The translations under genes and the position numbers were made by a program. A stretch of DNA of 61,381 nt, taken from an uncultured Lachnospiraceae bacterium (GTDB taxonomy: Bacteria > Bacillota > Clostridia > Lachnospirales > Lachnospiraceae). Of the stretch, positions 8,295 through 16,426 are shown piece by piece. Position 1 is the stretch's first letter; each line of letters starts with the position of its first letter. The stretch spans positions 1 to 61,381 of the forward strand of contig CAJTPU010000020.1 of NCBI GenBank assembly GCA_910578335.1, written 5' to 3'. The notes below the pieces were generated by a model. The model was not told the DNA's origin and ran no database searches. It saw nothing but the letters and a program-made list of their open reading frames with translations.

Positions 8295-9284
8295 ATGGAA
8301 GAAAAGATAATCAAAGGAAAAAAGAACGGTATGCTGGTACTGCTGCTTTCCCTGCTTCTCTATGCGGCAGCCATTGCAGGCAGCTTTGTCGGGGGCTTTA
8401 TGGCGGAAGAGGGCAGAAGCCCGGCGCTGTTAATTGTTTCCATCGTGGTAATCTGTGTCGGCTGGATACTCTGGCCGGGGCTTAAGGTAATCAGACCGCA
8501 GGAGGCACTGGTTCTTACGCTGTTTGGCAAATATATCGGCACGTTAAAGGAGCCTGGATTTTATTTTGTCAATCCGTTCTGCAGTTCGGTCAATCCTGCA
8601 GCAAGAACCCGCTTAAATCAGAGCGGTGACGTCAGGGAGAAAGCAGAAGCGCAGGCGGTGGCGGCGGCTTCCATGAAGATTTCTTTAAAAATTATGACTT
8701 TAAATAACAACCGGCAGAAGATTAACGACTGTCTGGGCAATCCGGTGGAAATCGGCATTGCGGTTACATGGCGTATCACGGATACCGCAAAGGCAGTCTT
8801 TAACGTGGACAATTACAAGGAGTTCCTTTCCTTGCAGTGCGACAGCGCCTTACGAAACATTGTGCGCATCTATCCTTATGACGTGGCGCCGAATGTGGAT
8901 ACGACAGGGGACGGCATTGCTGACGAGGGAAGCCTGCGTGGTTCCAGTGAGACAGTGGCGGGAAGAATTAAAGAAGAAATTCAGAAACGAGTTGACGAAG
9001 CGGGAATTGAGATAGTGGAAGCACGGATTACTTACCTTGCCTATGCGCCTGAGATTGCAGCCGTTATGCTGCAGCGGCAGCAGGCTTCCGCCATCATTGA
9101 CGCCAGAAAAATGATAGTCGACGGTGCAGTCGGCATGGTGGAGATGGCGCTGGAGCGCCTGAACGAGAAAGAGATTGTGGTATTGGACGAGGAACGCAAG
9201 GCGGCAATGGTGTCCAATCTGCTGGTAGTCCTGTGCGGCAATCACGATGCGCAGCCTGTAGTGAATTCAGGCAGCCTGTATTAA
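8295..9284 (+). CDS. SPFH/Band 7 membrane protein
   Basis: The 329-residue protein has two N-terminal transmembrane helices (about 12-35 and 43-60). They are followed by VIRPQEALVLTLFGKYIGTLKEPG, the usual start of an SPFH/Band 7 domain, which extends to about residue 260. Ala-rich helices and QQASAIIDAR near 265 are stomatin/flotillin-like. Such proteins oligomerise at the membrane and scaffold other complexes. The stop is 3 bases before the next ATG, so it is translationally coupled to the small ribbon-helix-helix-like gene. The palindromic operator at its promoter suggests tight control. The partner process is unknown. Confidence 0.85.
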   Translation: MEEKIIKGKKNGMLVLLLSLLLYAAAIAGSFVGGFMAEEGRSPALLIVSIVVICVGWILWPGLKVIRPQEALVLTLFGKYIGTLKEPGFYFVNPFCSSVNPAARTRLNQSGDVREKAEAQAVAAASMKISLKIMTLNNNRQKINDCLGNPVEIGIAVTWRITDTAKAVFNVDNYKEFLSLQCDSALRNIVRIYPYDVAPNVDTTGDGIADEGSLRGSSETVAGRIKEEIQKRVDEAGIEIVEARITYLAYAPEIAAVMLQRQQASAIIDARKMIVDGAVGMVEMALERLNEKEIVVLDEERKAAMVSNLLVVLCGNHDAQPVVNSGSLY

Positions 9285-9287
9285 GTC

Positions 9288-9488
9288 ATGGCGGATAACA
9301 CGAAAAAACAGATTCCCCTCAGGCTTTCCTCCAAGCTTTACGACGCCATTGCGGCCTGGGCGGAGGATGACTTCCGTTCTGTCAACGGACAGATAGAGTA
9401 TCTTTTGTCGGAATGTGTGCGGCAGCGCAAGAAAAACGGCAAGTATGTGTCGGACGAAATTGATGTGCCGCCAGAACTGGATATATAG
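9288..9488 (+). CDS. Arc-like small DNA-binding protein
   Basis: This 66-residue protein begins with KKQIPLRLSSKLYDAIAAWA and continues RSVNGQIEYLLSECVRQ, matching the ribbon-helix-helix (Arc/MetJ) layout of a beta-strand plus two helices. The basic tail with KKNG and a terminal VPPELDI are also seen in this clostridial group. It lies immediately after the SPFH gene and is co-transcribed with it. It is a good candidate for the protein that binds the TGATATCA pair at the operon promoter, but this is inference. Confidence 0.65.
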   Translation: MADNTKKQIPLRLSSKLYDAIAAWAEDDFRSVNGQIEYLLSECVRQRKKNGKYVSDEIDVPPELDI

Positions 9489-9503
9489 AGCTGCTTTGCC
9501 AGA

Positions 9504-9540
9504 AAAACCCCGTTGCATAGATAAGCAGCAGCGGGGTTTT
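9504..9540. terminator. Bidirectional terminator
   Basis: The arms AAAACCCCGTTGC and GCAGCGGGGTTTT (one wobble) end the SPFH operon on the plus strand and the CPBP operon on the minus strand. Confidence 0.85.
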
Positions 9541-9549
9541 GATGTGCGG

Positions 9550-10422
9550 TTATATTTGTTTGTTGTTCCATTTATCTGCGAAAGCGAACAGAACGACGGC
9601 GCATAACAGAAATCCGGACAAGCCGATTAAGCCCGTCGGGTTGGGTCCTAACAGCCCGCTTTTGTGTGATATGGAAACAAAAACAGGGATTTCCCCGATG
9701 ACGTTCACTACGCCGTGGATGATTGCACTGTACATGACATTATCGCTTCGTACATAAACATAAGAACAAAGAATGCCAATGCTCATGCACGCAAGCATCA
9801 TGACTGCCATGTTGCTCCACGGTGCGCCTGCATTCTCCTGACTATAGTTAAAGCCTAAGTAAATGAGGGGCAAATGTGCCATTCCCCAAAAAAACCCATT
9901 TAATAAAACGCCTTTTCTGATACCGTATGCTTCGATTTGTTTGGGAAGCAGGTACTCCCGCCAGCCGATTTCCTCACCAAGCTCCAGTAACTGTATGGGA
10001 ATACAGAAGGCGGCAATGAATATGCACAACGCGCTGAAGCGGAAGGGAGAGGTGACGGGTATCGCCTGTCCGGTGCCAATCAAGCTGCCGATGGCAAAAA
10101 CACCTCCGTACTGTTCAGGAAACCGTATAAAATAGAGAGTCGCACCCAGCACAGTCAAAAGGGCAGGAAAAAAACAACAGAAAGCCCAAAGCAGAGGGCG
10201 TTTCCAGACTTTAATGGAAATATGCCATTTGGTTTTGTCTTTTGTAATGTGCCGCGTCAAAATGGCGGCGGTCAACGGCAATACGGAAAAGCCCTTCTGC
10301 AGAAGCTGATACAGGATATCCCGGAGACTTCCACGCGAAAAAGCCGCCGCTATGCCTGGCATCCAGCAGAAGCCTAACACAAAAATCAGATACAGTTTCA
10401 TTTGTTTTTTATGCTGACACAT
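9550..10422 (-). CDS. CPBP-family intramembrane metalloprotease
   Basis: This is a 290-residue polytopic membrane protein of the CPBP (CAAX/bacteriocin-processing) family. The diagnostic motifs are EEIGWREYLLP near residues 150-160, FFWGMAHLP with the metal-binding His near 182, and IIHGVVN near 235. Members cleave prenylated proteins or pheromone-like peptides, or act in bacteriocin immunity. It is the last gene of a three-gene operon and overlaps the DUF3021 gene by 14 bases. The LytTR regulator at the front suggests peptide-linked or quorum-type control. Confidence 0.85.
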   Translation of the reverse strand: MCQHKKQMKLYLIFVLGFCWMPGIAAAFSRGSLRDILYQLLQKGFSVLPLTAAILTRHITKDKTKWHISIKVWKRPLLWAFCCFFPALLTVLGATLYFIRFPEQYGGVFAIGSLIGTGQAIPVTSPFRFSALCIFIAAFCIPIQLLELGEEIGWREYLLPKQIEAYGIRKGVLLNGFFWGMAHLPLIYLGFNYSQENAGAPWSNMAVMMLACMSIGILCSYVYVRSDNVMYSAIIHGVVNVIGEIPVFVSISHKSGLLGPNPTGLIGLSGFLLCAVVLFAFADKWNNKQI

Positions 10423-10864
10423 ACGGTGTACGCTCCTTTTTTTGTTTTTTGATGTGTTGAATTTTTTGGGTCATGGCGTCGGCATCTGATTTGGAAATGA
10501 GGTAGCTGAAATAATTTACCAGTAAATAGACAACGGCAACAGCAATTATAATTGCCGTGCGAATCAAAGGGGTTTGCAGCGCACCGATGACATAGGAAAT
10601 CAGAATGACTGTCAGTTCAATCAATAGAAACTGGATAACTTTTCTGACAGCCATTTGCTTTATACTCAATTCCTTTCTGGAGTAGACAACCAAGGAGGGA
10701 AGTGTGCAGAAAAAAGCATATACAAAAGGCATAAAGAGTATATCAGGGTCCATTCCTGCCGGCGGCGGGCTGATACGGCTGATAACGCCAATTGATAAAG
10801 TAATGCCTGCCTGTATCATCAGAAAATCATAGATATATTTTTTTACGGTGTTTCTAAATCCCAT
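10409..10864 (-). CDS. DUF3021 membrane protein
   Basis: The 151-residue protein has four predicted transmembrane helices and a charged C-terminal tail rich in Lys. It matches the DUF3021 family, which almost always sits directly downstream of a LytTR regulator. The family is thought to act as membrane partner or anti-activator of that regulator. Start and preceding stop share one base (TAATG), so it is translationally coupled to the LytTR gene. Confidence 0.8.
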   Translation of the reverse strand: MGFRNTVKKYIYDFLMIQAGITLSIGVISRISPPPAGMDPDILFMPFVYAFFCTLPSLVVYSRKELSIKQMAVRKVIQFLLIELTVILISYVIGALQTPLIRTAIIIAVAVVYLLVNYFSYLISKSDADAMTQKIQHIKKQKKERTPYVSA

Positions 10865-11319
10865 TATAATTCCTCCATAATCGTTTTTTTCACAAGCTTA
10901 GCATATTTTCGGGAAATCACGACCTCCTCGCCGTTTTCCATACGGGCAAGATAACGCCCGCTCAAGGCAGGGCGAATCGAGTCTATTTTTAGCAGGCAAA
11001 TCAAAAATGATTTAGAACAGCGTACAAACTGATAAGCAGCTAGTTCCCGTTCCAGTTCATAAAGCCGTTTTTTGATTTCAAATACATTGTTCTTTGTATA
11101 GGCAAATACGTTTTCTGAAACGGCCTCCATATAGAGAATGTCTTCGATACAAATTTTATGGAGCTGCCTCTGCGAAGAAATATTGGTATACCCTGAAAGG
11201 AAAGTCCCTTTGGCAAGACAGTAGTTTTTGATATCTTCAAACATAGGCGTCATTTCCATACATGCAATGATGATTTGCTCTTCCTCCTTCGATAAAACCG
11301 TGTTGATTTTTACTTTCAT
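10864..11319 (-). CDS. LytTR-domain transcriptional regulator
   Basis: This is a 151-residue stand-alone LytTR protein without a receiver domain. Residues 50-148 carry the LytTR signature: ILYMEAVSENVFAYT, the YELERELAAYQFVRCSKSFLI block and a C-terminal RKYAKLVKKTI helix. In this family, regulators control their own operon together with the adjacent DUF3021 protein. A pair of 13-base direct repeats lies 74-106 bases upstream of the start. Confidence 0.85.
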   Translation of the reverse strand: MKVKINTVLSKEEEQIIIACMEMTPMFEDIKNYCLAKGTFLSGYTNISSQRQLHKICIEDILYMEAVSENVFAYTKNNVFEIKKRLYELERELAAYQFVRCSKSFLICLLKIDSIRPALSGRYLARMENGEEVVISRKYAKLVKKTIMEEL

Positions 11320-11393
11320 CTGTGTCTGTCACTTCCTTTTTGATTCATTCTGCATAACATTTTAGCAAAATTTTTGCGGGATAGCCATCACTT

Positions 11394-11426
11394 GCAGATA
11401 AGATGCATTTTGGGCAGATAAGATGC
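11394..11426 (-). promoter_or_regulatory. Direct-repeat activator site upstream of lytTR
   Basis: GCAGATAAGATGC occurs at 11394-11406 and again at 11414-11426, a 20-base period (two helical turns). LytTR proteins bind tandem direct repeats with about this period. On the minus strand a TAAAAT -10 candidate lies nearer the gene (about 11361-11366) with no good -35, which fits an activated promoter. Confidence 0.5.
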
Positions 11427-11482
11427 TCTTGTCTGCAAACGGTGCAAACCGGTATTCGGTTACAGATTTTTATGATTCGGGG

Positions 11483-11513
11483 TTGACTTAAAGTAAGCTT
11501 TAAGGACTAAAAT
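11483..11513 (+). promoter_or_regulatory. MerR-type promoter with 19-base spacer
   Basis: TTGACT (11483-11488) and TAAAAT (11508-11513) are separated by 19 bases. The spacer contains the perfect inverted repeat CTTAAAG-TAAG-CTTTAAG (11487-11504). A stretched spacer filled by a dyad is the hallmark of MerR-family activation by DNA untwisting. The sequence resembles sites of the AdhR/NmlR aldehyde-responsive group. Confidence 0.7.
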
Positions 11514-11564
11514 AAAAGAGCAATAAGGAATGTGAAACAACTACGTGGAAAGTGGGGTACTGAA

Positions 11565-12563
11565 ATGACTGAGAAAAAGGTGACGCCGGGAACCGGCGGA
11601 GAACATTATGTTCCTTATGAGGAGCGTTCCGGCGGAGAATCTACCGTATTTTTTACCCGTGATTTATCGGCGGCGGGACTGCTACAGATTTATGAGCGCG
11701 TGCAGGGAGCGCTTGCGGGCAGGGTGGCTGTGAAGCTCCATACCGGTGAGAAAAACGGTCCCAATATCATTCCGCGGGAGTGGGTGAAGGCGCTTATGGA
11801 CGAGAAGCTGGACGGCGGGACGATTATTGAGACCAACTCTTATTATGCAGGGGACAGGGATACCACTGAAAAGCATCGGGAGACACTGGCGGTCAACGGC
11901 TGGAATTTTGCGCCTGTAGATATTATGGATGAAAAAGGGGCGGTTATGCTTCCGGTAAAGGACGGCAAATGGTTTATGGAAATGTCCATGGGAAAAACCC
12001 TGACGGAATATGATTCCCTGTTGGCGCTTACGCATTTTAAGGGACATACCAAGGGTGGATTTGGCGGCTCCAACAAGAACATCGGTATAGGCTGCGCTGA
12101 CGGCAAAGTCGGCAAGGCAATGATTCATACTACGCCCGGACAGAATGACCAGTGGGATATCAGTGATGAAGAGTTTATGGAGCGTATGACCGAGTCCACA
12201 AAGGCGGTAGTCGACTACTTTGGCAAACATATTGCCTATATTAACGTTATGCGGAACATGTCGGTCTCCTGTGACTGTGAAGGTATTTATGCGGAGCCGG
12301 TGGTGACACCTAACGTGGGGATTTGTGCTTCACTTGATATTCTGGCTTTGGAACAAGCCTGTGTGGATATCATCTATGCCATGAAGGAAGAGGAGCATCA
12401 TGCGCTTGTGGAGAGGATAGAGTCCAGACACGGTCTGCGCCAGCTTTCTTACATGAAGGAACTGGGCATGGGGTGTGACCGTTATACGCTTTTGGATATT
12501 GACAATGCTGATGCAGAGATTAAGCCCGCGGATGCGGTGCAAAATCTGCTGCCTTTCGTGTAA
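11565..12563 (+). CDS. DUF362 domain protein
   Basis: The protein has about 332 residues. It shows the DUF362 order: FFTRDLSAAG near the start, VAVKLHTGE, TNSYYAGDRDTTE, then FKGHTKGGFGGSNKNIGIGC and a SCDCEGIYAEP segment with paired cysteines. DUF362 proteins are uncharacterised cytoplasmic proteins, sometimes fused to ferredoxin domains. No 4Fe-4S ferredoxin motif is present here, but the Cys-x-Cys and nearby Cys residues could bind metal. The ATG at 11565 is preferred; a GTG at 11532 in frame sits too close to AAGGA. The MerR-type promoter suggests induction by a chemical stress. Confidence 0.75.
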   Translation: MTEKKVTPGTGGEHYVPYEERSGGESTVFFTRDLSAAGLLQIYERVQGALAGRVAVKLHTGEKNGPNIIPREWVKALMDEKLDGGTIIETNSYYAGDRDTTEKHRETLAVNGWNFAPVDIMDEKGAVMLPVKDGKWFMEMSMGKTLTEYDSLLALTHFKGHTKGGFGGSNKNIGIGCADGKVGKAMIHTTPGQNDQWDISDEEFMERMTESTKAVVDYFGKHIAYINVMRNMSVSCDCEGIYAEPVVTPNVGICASLDILALEQACVDIIYAMKEEEHHALVERIESRHGLRQLSYMKELGMGCDRYTLLDIDNADAEIKPADAVQNLLPFV

Positions 12564-12607
12564 AAATACAGTAGAAGAGAGCTTGAAAATTCTGAACATA
12601 CAAGAAA

Positions 12608-12649
12608 AAGGAAGGGCTGTTCCGTTTGTTTGCGGGAGGGCTCTTCCTT
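12608..12649 (+). terminator. Terminator after the DUF362 gene
   Basis: The arms AAGGAAGGGC and GCTCTTCCTT pair over 10 bases around a partly structured loop and are followed by ATGTTTTTA. Confidence 0.6.
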
Positions 12650-12662
12650 ATGTTTTTACACA

Positions 12663-12691
12663 TTGTTGTTTGTGCAAAAATATGCTATAAT
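12663..12691 (+). promoter_or_regulatory. Promoter of the EamA gene
   Basis: TTGTTG (12663-12668) and TATAAT (12686-12691) have a 17-base spacer, with TGC just before the -10 box. Confidence 0.65.
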
Positions 12692-12744
12692 CCCTTTGTT
12701 GTATCAAGAAAAATTTAATTGATTTTCGGGGAGGAGGAATCCAT

Positions 12745-13158
12745 ATGTGGCTGCTGTTTGCAATTTTGTCGTCCATATTTGCGGCGCTGACCTCCATTCT
12801 TGCGAAGGTAGGAATCGAAGGCGTCAACTCCCATCTTGCTACTGCGATTCGGACGGTGGTAGTGCTTTTCATGGCGTGGGGTATGGTCTTTTTAACCAAT
12901 GCCCAGACGGGGCTTTCTGCGATAAGCAGAAAAAGCTGGATATTTTTGATTTTGTCGGGGCTGGCGACCGGCGCATCGTGGCTCTGCTATTACAGGGCGC
13001 TGCAGATGGGGGAAGCTTCAAAGGTGGTGCCGGTAGACAAGCTGAGCGTAGTGATTACATTGGTGCTGGCATTTCTTTTCCTGCATGAAAAGTTTACGGC
13101 AAAGTCTATTACGGGCTGTATTTTGATTGGCATCGGAACGTTGCTCATGGTTTTGTAA
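12745..13158 (+). CDS. EamA/DMT-family transporter, single-repeat form
   Basis: The 137-residue membrane protein contains one EamA repeat of five transmembrane segments, with WLCYYRALQMGEASKVVPVDKL in two consecutive blocks and a final LHEKFTAKSITGCILIGIG. Most EamA transporters carry two repeats in about 300 residues. A half-size form would have to act as a dimer, as in EmrE-like carriers. The substrate is unknown. GGGGAGGAGG precedes the ATG. Confidence 0.8.
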   Translation: MWLLFAILSSIFAALTSILAKVGIEGVNSHLATAIRTVVVLFMAWGMVFLTNAQTGLSAISRKSWIFLILSGLATGASWLCYYRALQMGEASKVVPVDKLSVVITLVLAFLFLHEKFTAKSITGCILIGIGTLLMVL

Positions 13159-13198
13159 AAAAGACTGCCGCAGAGTATGTGGAGTGGAAAGAGGGAAA

Positions 13199-13549
13199 AT
13201 GACAGAGGAAGAAAGAAGGGAAATCAAAAATAAAATTATAGTATATGCAGAGGCGGGCGTATACAGAATTACCAAAAAAGAGCAGGCGGATTTTAAATGG
13301 CTGGTGCAGGAGCATGAAGACATAGCAGAAGAGGTATATCGGGAAACCCATTTGTCGAGGGTGCATATCCTGATATTTTTGAATGAGGCGGGAAAAGGCG
13401 CCGGTATTGCGAAGGAGGAGGCAAGAAAGCTGGCTTACGGGTACGAGCTGCTGGACTGTGATGCCGGCACGGAGCAGGCGTTTTGGGCATGGCTTTCCGG
13501 GGATACTGACGAAATGTCAAAGCAATGCCCGAAAGCCGTCGTACTGTGA
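13199..13549 (+). CDS. Unknown helical protein (116 aa)
   Basis: I do not recognise a family. The protein is charged and mostly helical. It begins MTEEERREIKNKIIVYAEAG and has one tryptophan-rich spot (AFWAWLSGD). There is no signal peptide or membrane segment. GAGGGAAA precedes the ATG at 13199; the upstream in-frame ATG at 13127 lies inside the EamA gene. Its TGA overlaps the next ATG (TGATG at 13547-13551), so the two unknown proteins are translationally coupled and may work together. Confidence 0.6.
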   Translation: MTEEERREIKNKIIVYAEAGVYRITKKEQADFKWLVQEHEDIAEEVYRETHLSRVHILIFLNEAGKGAGIAKEEARKLAYGYELLDCDAGTEQAFWAWLSGDTDEMSKQCPKAVVL

Positions 13550-13947
13550 TGTACAATGTTTCGATACTCAATCAGAAACTGTGCTATATGTCAAAGGTGT
13601 CTCCTTTTACGGAAAGGCTCTGTGCATATGCGGTGAAAAAGGGCTATGTCGATATCTGGAAAAATCCCGTGGAGGAAATGCTAAGCTGTATCGGCATGGA
13701 TTATACGCGTTCTTTTCAGCATAATATGGCTGTGCGGTATCAGGTAGAGGAAAAAGAGCTGATGAGAATGTATTCCGCTGTTTTTGCCGGACGCAAGACA
13801 AAAATGGAGAAGGAATTCTACCTTGGCTTTATAAAGGAATGGATGGAAAAGGAAAAAGATAGTTATCTTGCCGTCATTGATAAGATGGGTGTGGAATATC
13901 GAAAAAAAATACGGATGGCGCTGCAAAAGGAAGCGCTGCCTGGCTGA
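13549..13947 (+). CDS. Unknown helical protein (132 aa)
   Basis: This protein has no recognised family. It starts MYNVSILNQKLCYMSKV at the ATG overlapping the preceding stop and is rich in Met, Lys and Glu with long amphipathic helices (EKEFYLGFIKEWMEKEKDSY). It is cytoplasmic. It is the middle member of a tight group with the 116-residue gene and hisA, 40 bases before the hisA start. Co-transcription with hisA is likely, but a role in histidine synthesis is not implied by the sequence. Confidence 0.6.
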   Translation: MYNVSILNQKLCYMSKVSPFTERLCAYAVKKGYVDIWKNPVEEMLSCIGMDYTRSFQHNMAVRYQVEEKELMRMYSAVFAGRKTKMEKEFYLGFIKEWMEKEKDSYLAVIDKMGVEYRKKIRMALQKEALPG

Positions 13948-13987
13948 ACCGAAACAGCAGCATTTACAAAGGAACGGAGGAAGACGG

Positions 13988-14791
13988 ATGGAATTCAGAC
14001 CGTGCATTGACATTCACGATGGAAAAGTAAAACAGATTGTCGGCGGTACGCTGTGCGATGAGGCAGCAGAGGGAAAAGGGCTTCGTGTAAAGGTTAATTT
14101 TGAGTCCGAGAAAGAAGCAGATTATTATGCAAAGCTGTACAAGCAAAAAAAACTGAAGGGCGGTCATGTGATTCTCTTAAATGCGATGGGGAGTCCTGCG
14201 TATGAAAAGACGAAGGAACAGGCGTTAAAGGCGGTTTCTGCTTTTAAGGGCGGACTGCAGGTGGGGGGTGGGATATCGCCTGCCAACGCAGGGGAATTTT
14301 TGTATGCCGGGGCGAGCCATGTAATCGTGACCTCCTACGTTTTTCGGGAGGGGAGAATAGACTATGAGCGGCTAAGGATAATCTCTCAGTGCGTGGGACG
14401 CGAGCATCTTGTTCTGGATTTGAGCTGTAGAAAGAGAAACGGCGTTTACAAGGTGGTTACGGACAGATGGCAGCATGAAACGAATCAAACGGTAAACTGG
14501 GACTTGCTGGATAAGCTCTCCGGATACTGTGATGAATTTCTGATACATGCGGTGGATGTGGAGGGAAAGTCACAGGGAATAGAATGTGCTTTGGTATCGC
14601 TTCTCGGCAGATGGGGCAAAAAGCCGATTACCTATGCCGGCGGCGTACACAATTTTGAAGATTTGGAGCTTTTGGGGGATTTGGGGCAGGGCAGAGTCAA
14701 CGCGACGGTAGGAAGTGCGCTTGATATTTTTGGAGGAAACTTAAATATGGATGAGGTTGTTAAAAAATGTAAGGAGTTTCCGATTACATAA
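13988..14791 (+). CDS. hisA: Eukaryote-type ProFAR isomerase (HisA/HIS6 type)
   Basis: HisA isomerises ProFAR to PRFAR, the fourth step of histidine synthesis. The 267-residue protein resembles fungal HIS6 more than the usual bacterial HisA. It has CIDIHDGKVKQIVGGTL at the start, YYAKLYKQK, LQVGGGI, VIVTSYVF, VLDLSCRK, EFLIHAVDVEG, YAGGVHNFEDL and SALDIFGGNL at the end. In yeast the corresponding blocks are nearly identical in wording. AACGGAGG lies before the ATG at 13988; an upstream frame extension to 13868 overlaps the previous gene. The gene stands apart from any other his gene in the window. Confidence 0.88.
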   Translation: MEFRPCIDIHDGKVKQIVGGTLCDEAAEGKGLRVKVNFESEKEADYYAKLYKQKKLKGGHVILLNAMGSPAYEKTKEQALKAVSAFKGGLQVGGGISPANAGEFLYAGASHVIVTSYVFREGRIDYERLRIISQCVGREHLVLDLSCRKRNGVYKVVTDRWQHETNQTVNWDLLDKLSGYCDEFLIHAVDVEGKSQGIECALVSLLGRWGKKPITYAGGVHNFEDLELLGDLGQGRVNATVGSALDIFGGNLNMDEVVKKCKEFPIT

Positions 14792-14801
14792 CCAAAAAAA
14801 A

Positions 14802-14830
14802 GAACCAATCTTTGATTGGTTCTTTTTCTA
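14802..14830. terminator. Terminator between hisA and cspA
   Basis: AGAACCAATC and GATTGGTTCT pair around TTT, with A- and T-runs on either side. The hairpin serves convergent hisA and cspA. Confidence 0.88.
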
Positions 14831-14927
14831 ATCCCATAAAACGATATGACAAATTCTAAATAGAAATCCTAAGCAAGTCTTTTATATTTAAGAACGGTAC
14901 ATCGTGTTACTGACTATAGGTTACAAA

Positions 14928-15128
14928 TTATAATTTGGTTACATTTACAGCCTGAGGTCCTTTTTCGCCATTGATTACTTCGTACTCAACTGCCTGACCT
15001 TCTTCGAGAGACTTAAAGCCTTCCATATTCAGTCCTGAGTAATGTACGAATACATCATTGCCAGCTTCATCAGAGATGAAACCATAACCCTTTTGGTTGT
15101 TAAACCACTTTACTGTACCTTTGTTCAT
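14928..15128 (-). CDS. csp: Cold-shock protein
   Basis: The 66-residue protein is a standard Csp. MNKGTVKWFNNQKGYGFI contains RNP1, VFVHYSGL contains RNP2, and it ends with GPQAVNVTKL. It binds single-stranded RNA or DNA and melts RNA secondary structure. GGAGGTAGCAC precedes the ATG. The 5' leader of about 100 bases contains a GTGTACA/TGTACAC inverted repeat at about 15161-15178, which could be a regulatory element. Confidence 0.95.
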   Translation of the reverse strand: MNKGTVKWFNNQKGYGFISDEAGNDVFVHYSGLNMEGFKSLEEGQAVEYEVINGEKGPQAVNVTKL

Positions 15129-15309
15129 TGTGCTACCTCCAAAATTTAAGTCAAGTCTTGTGTACACTGTTGTACACTTACAGCATGATTAGAATAGCAC
15201 AGAAATGAAAAAAAGTAAAGAGAAAGACTTGATTTTTATTTTATATTATGATAATTTCTTTCTTGACTGACAAGACAGATGTATAAACAATGAAAAATGG
15301 AGGCTGAAG

Positions 15310-16359
15310 ATGAAAAAAGTAAAGGAGATTTTAAATAACATATTTATTGACGGGCTGTCCGGTATGGCGCTTGGATTGTTTTCCACACTGATAATCGGTA
15401 CGATAATAGCCCAGTTTGGCACCTTGATTGGCGGAACGGTAGGAAAGTATCTGATTGCGATGGCAAATGTGGCGAAGACGCTGACCGGAGCCGGTATCGG
15501 AGTAGGTGTGGCATGTAAATACAAAGAGGGTCCGCTTGTGACCGTGTCTGCGGCGGTAACCGGTATGATAGGCGCGTTTCCCGCCGTGGCTGCAATGGAA
15601 GCTTTTAAGCTTGGCGCACCCGGGGAGCCGCTTGGTGCTTTTATTGCAGCGCTGGTGGCGATAAAGGTAGGACATCTGGTAGCCGGCCGAACCAAGGTGG
15701 ATATTATTGTAACGCCTTTTGTTTCCATTGTTTCCGGCGCAGTGGTAGGTTTTGTGGCGGGACCTTACATATCGGTAGTTATGACATGGCTTGGTAATCT
15801 GGTTAATGTCAATGTGGAGGCACATCCGATTCTGGGCGGTATTGCAGTTTCGGTCCTGATGGGAATGATTCTGACGCTGCCCATCAGTTCGGCGGCAATT
15901 GGTATCTCCATGAGTATCAGCGGGCTGGCTGCCGGTGCGGCAACCATTGGCTGCTGCTGCAACATGGTTGGTTTTGCCGTGGCAAGCTACAGAGAAAATA
16001 AAATGGGAGGGCTTGTGGCACAGGGCGTCGGCACTTCCATGCTGCAGGTGCCCAACATTGTGAAAAAACCCGTGATATGGCTGCCGGCAATTCTCTCCAG
16101 CGCGGTTTTGGGTCCCATTGCCTCCGCAGTGTTTGGGATGGTAAGCACACCGGTGGGCTCCGGCATGGGTTCTGCCGGCTTTGTGGGGCAGATTGCGGCT
16201 TATGGCGCGATGACAGAGGCTGGCATGTCAGGAGCCGCCGCTTTCGGATTGATTCTGTTGATGCATTTTATCCTTCCCGCCGCATTGACGCTCCTGCTGT
16301 CAGAATTTATGCGTAAAAAAGGCTGGATTTCTCAAGGAGACATGGCGCTGAATGTGTAA
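15310..16359 (+). CDS. PTS sugar transporter IIC, PTS_EIIC_2 type
   Basis: This is a 349-residue membrane protein of Gly/Ala-rich transmembrane segments with no IIA or IIB domain. Segments such as GGTVGKYLIAMANVAKT, PLVTVSAAVTGMIGAFPAV and LTLPISSAAIGISMSISGLA are typical of the PTS_EIIC_2 family (PF13303). That family is often encoded alone and is annotated as a sugar permease without known substrate. It has its own ribosome site (GGAGG, 11 bases before the ATG). No other PTS gene is nearby. Confidence 0.8.
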   Translation: MKKVKEILNNIFIDGLSGMALGLFSTLIIGTIIAQFGTLIGGTVGKYLIAMANVAKTLTGAGIGVGVACKYKEGPLVTVSAAVTGMIGAFPAVAAMEAFKLGAPGEPLGAFIAALVAIKVGHLVAGRTKVDIIVTPFVSIVSGAVVGFVAGPYISVVMTWLGNLVNVNVEAHPILGGIAVSVLMGMILTLPISSAAIGISMSISGLAAGAATIGCCCNMVGFAVASYRENKMGGLVAQGVGTSMLQVPNIVKKPVIWLPAILSSAVLGPIASAVFGMVSTPVGSGMGSAGFVGQIAAYGAMTEAGMSGAAAFGLILLMHFILPAALTLLLSEFMRKKGWISQGDMALNV

Positions 16360-16426
16360 AAGAGTATATTTTGTATAAAATATTAGCAAAATTTTAGCCA
16401 AATGTTACAAAAATGTTAAATAATCA

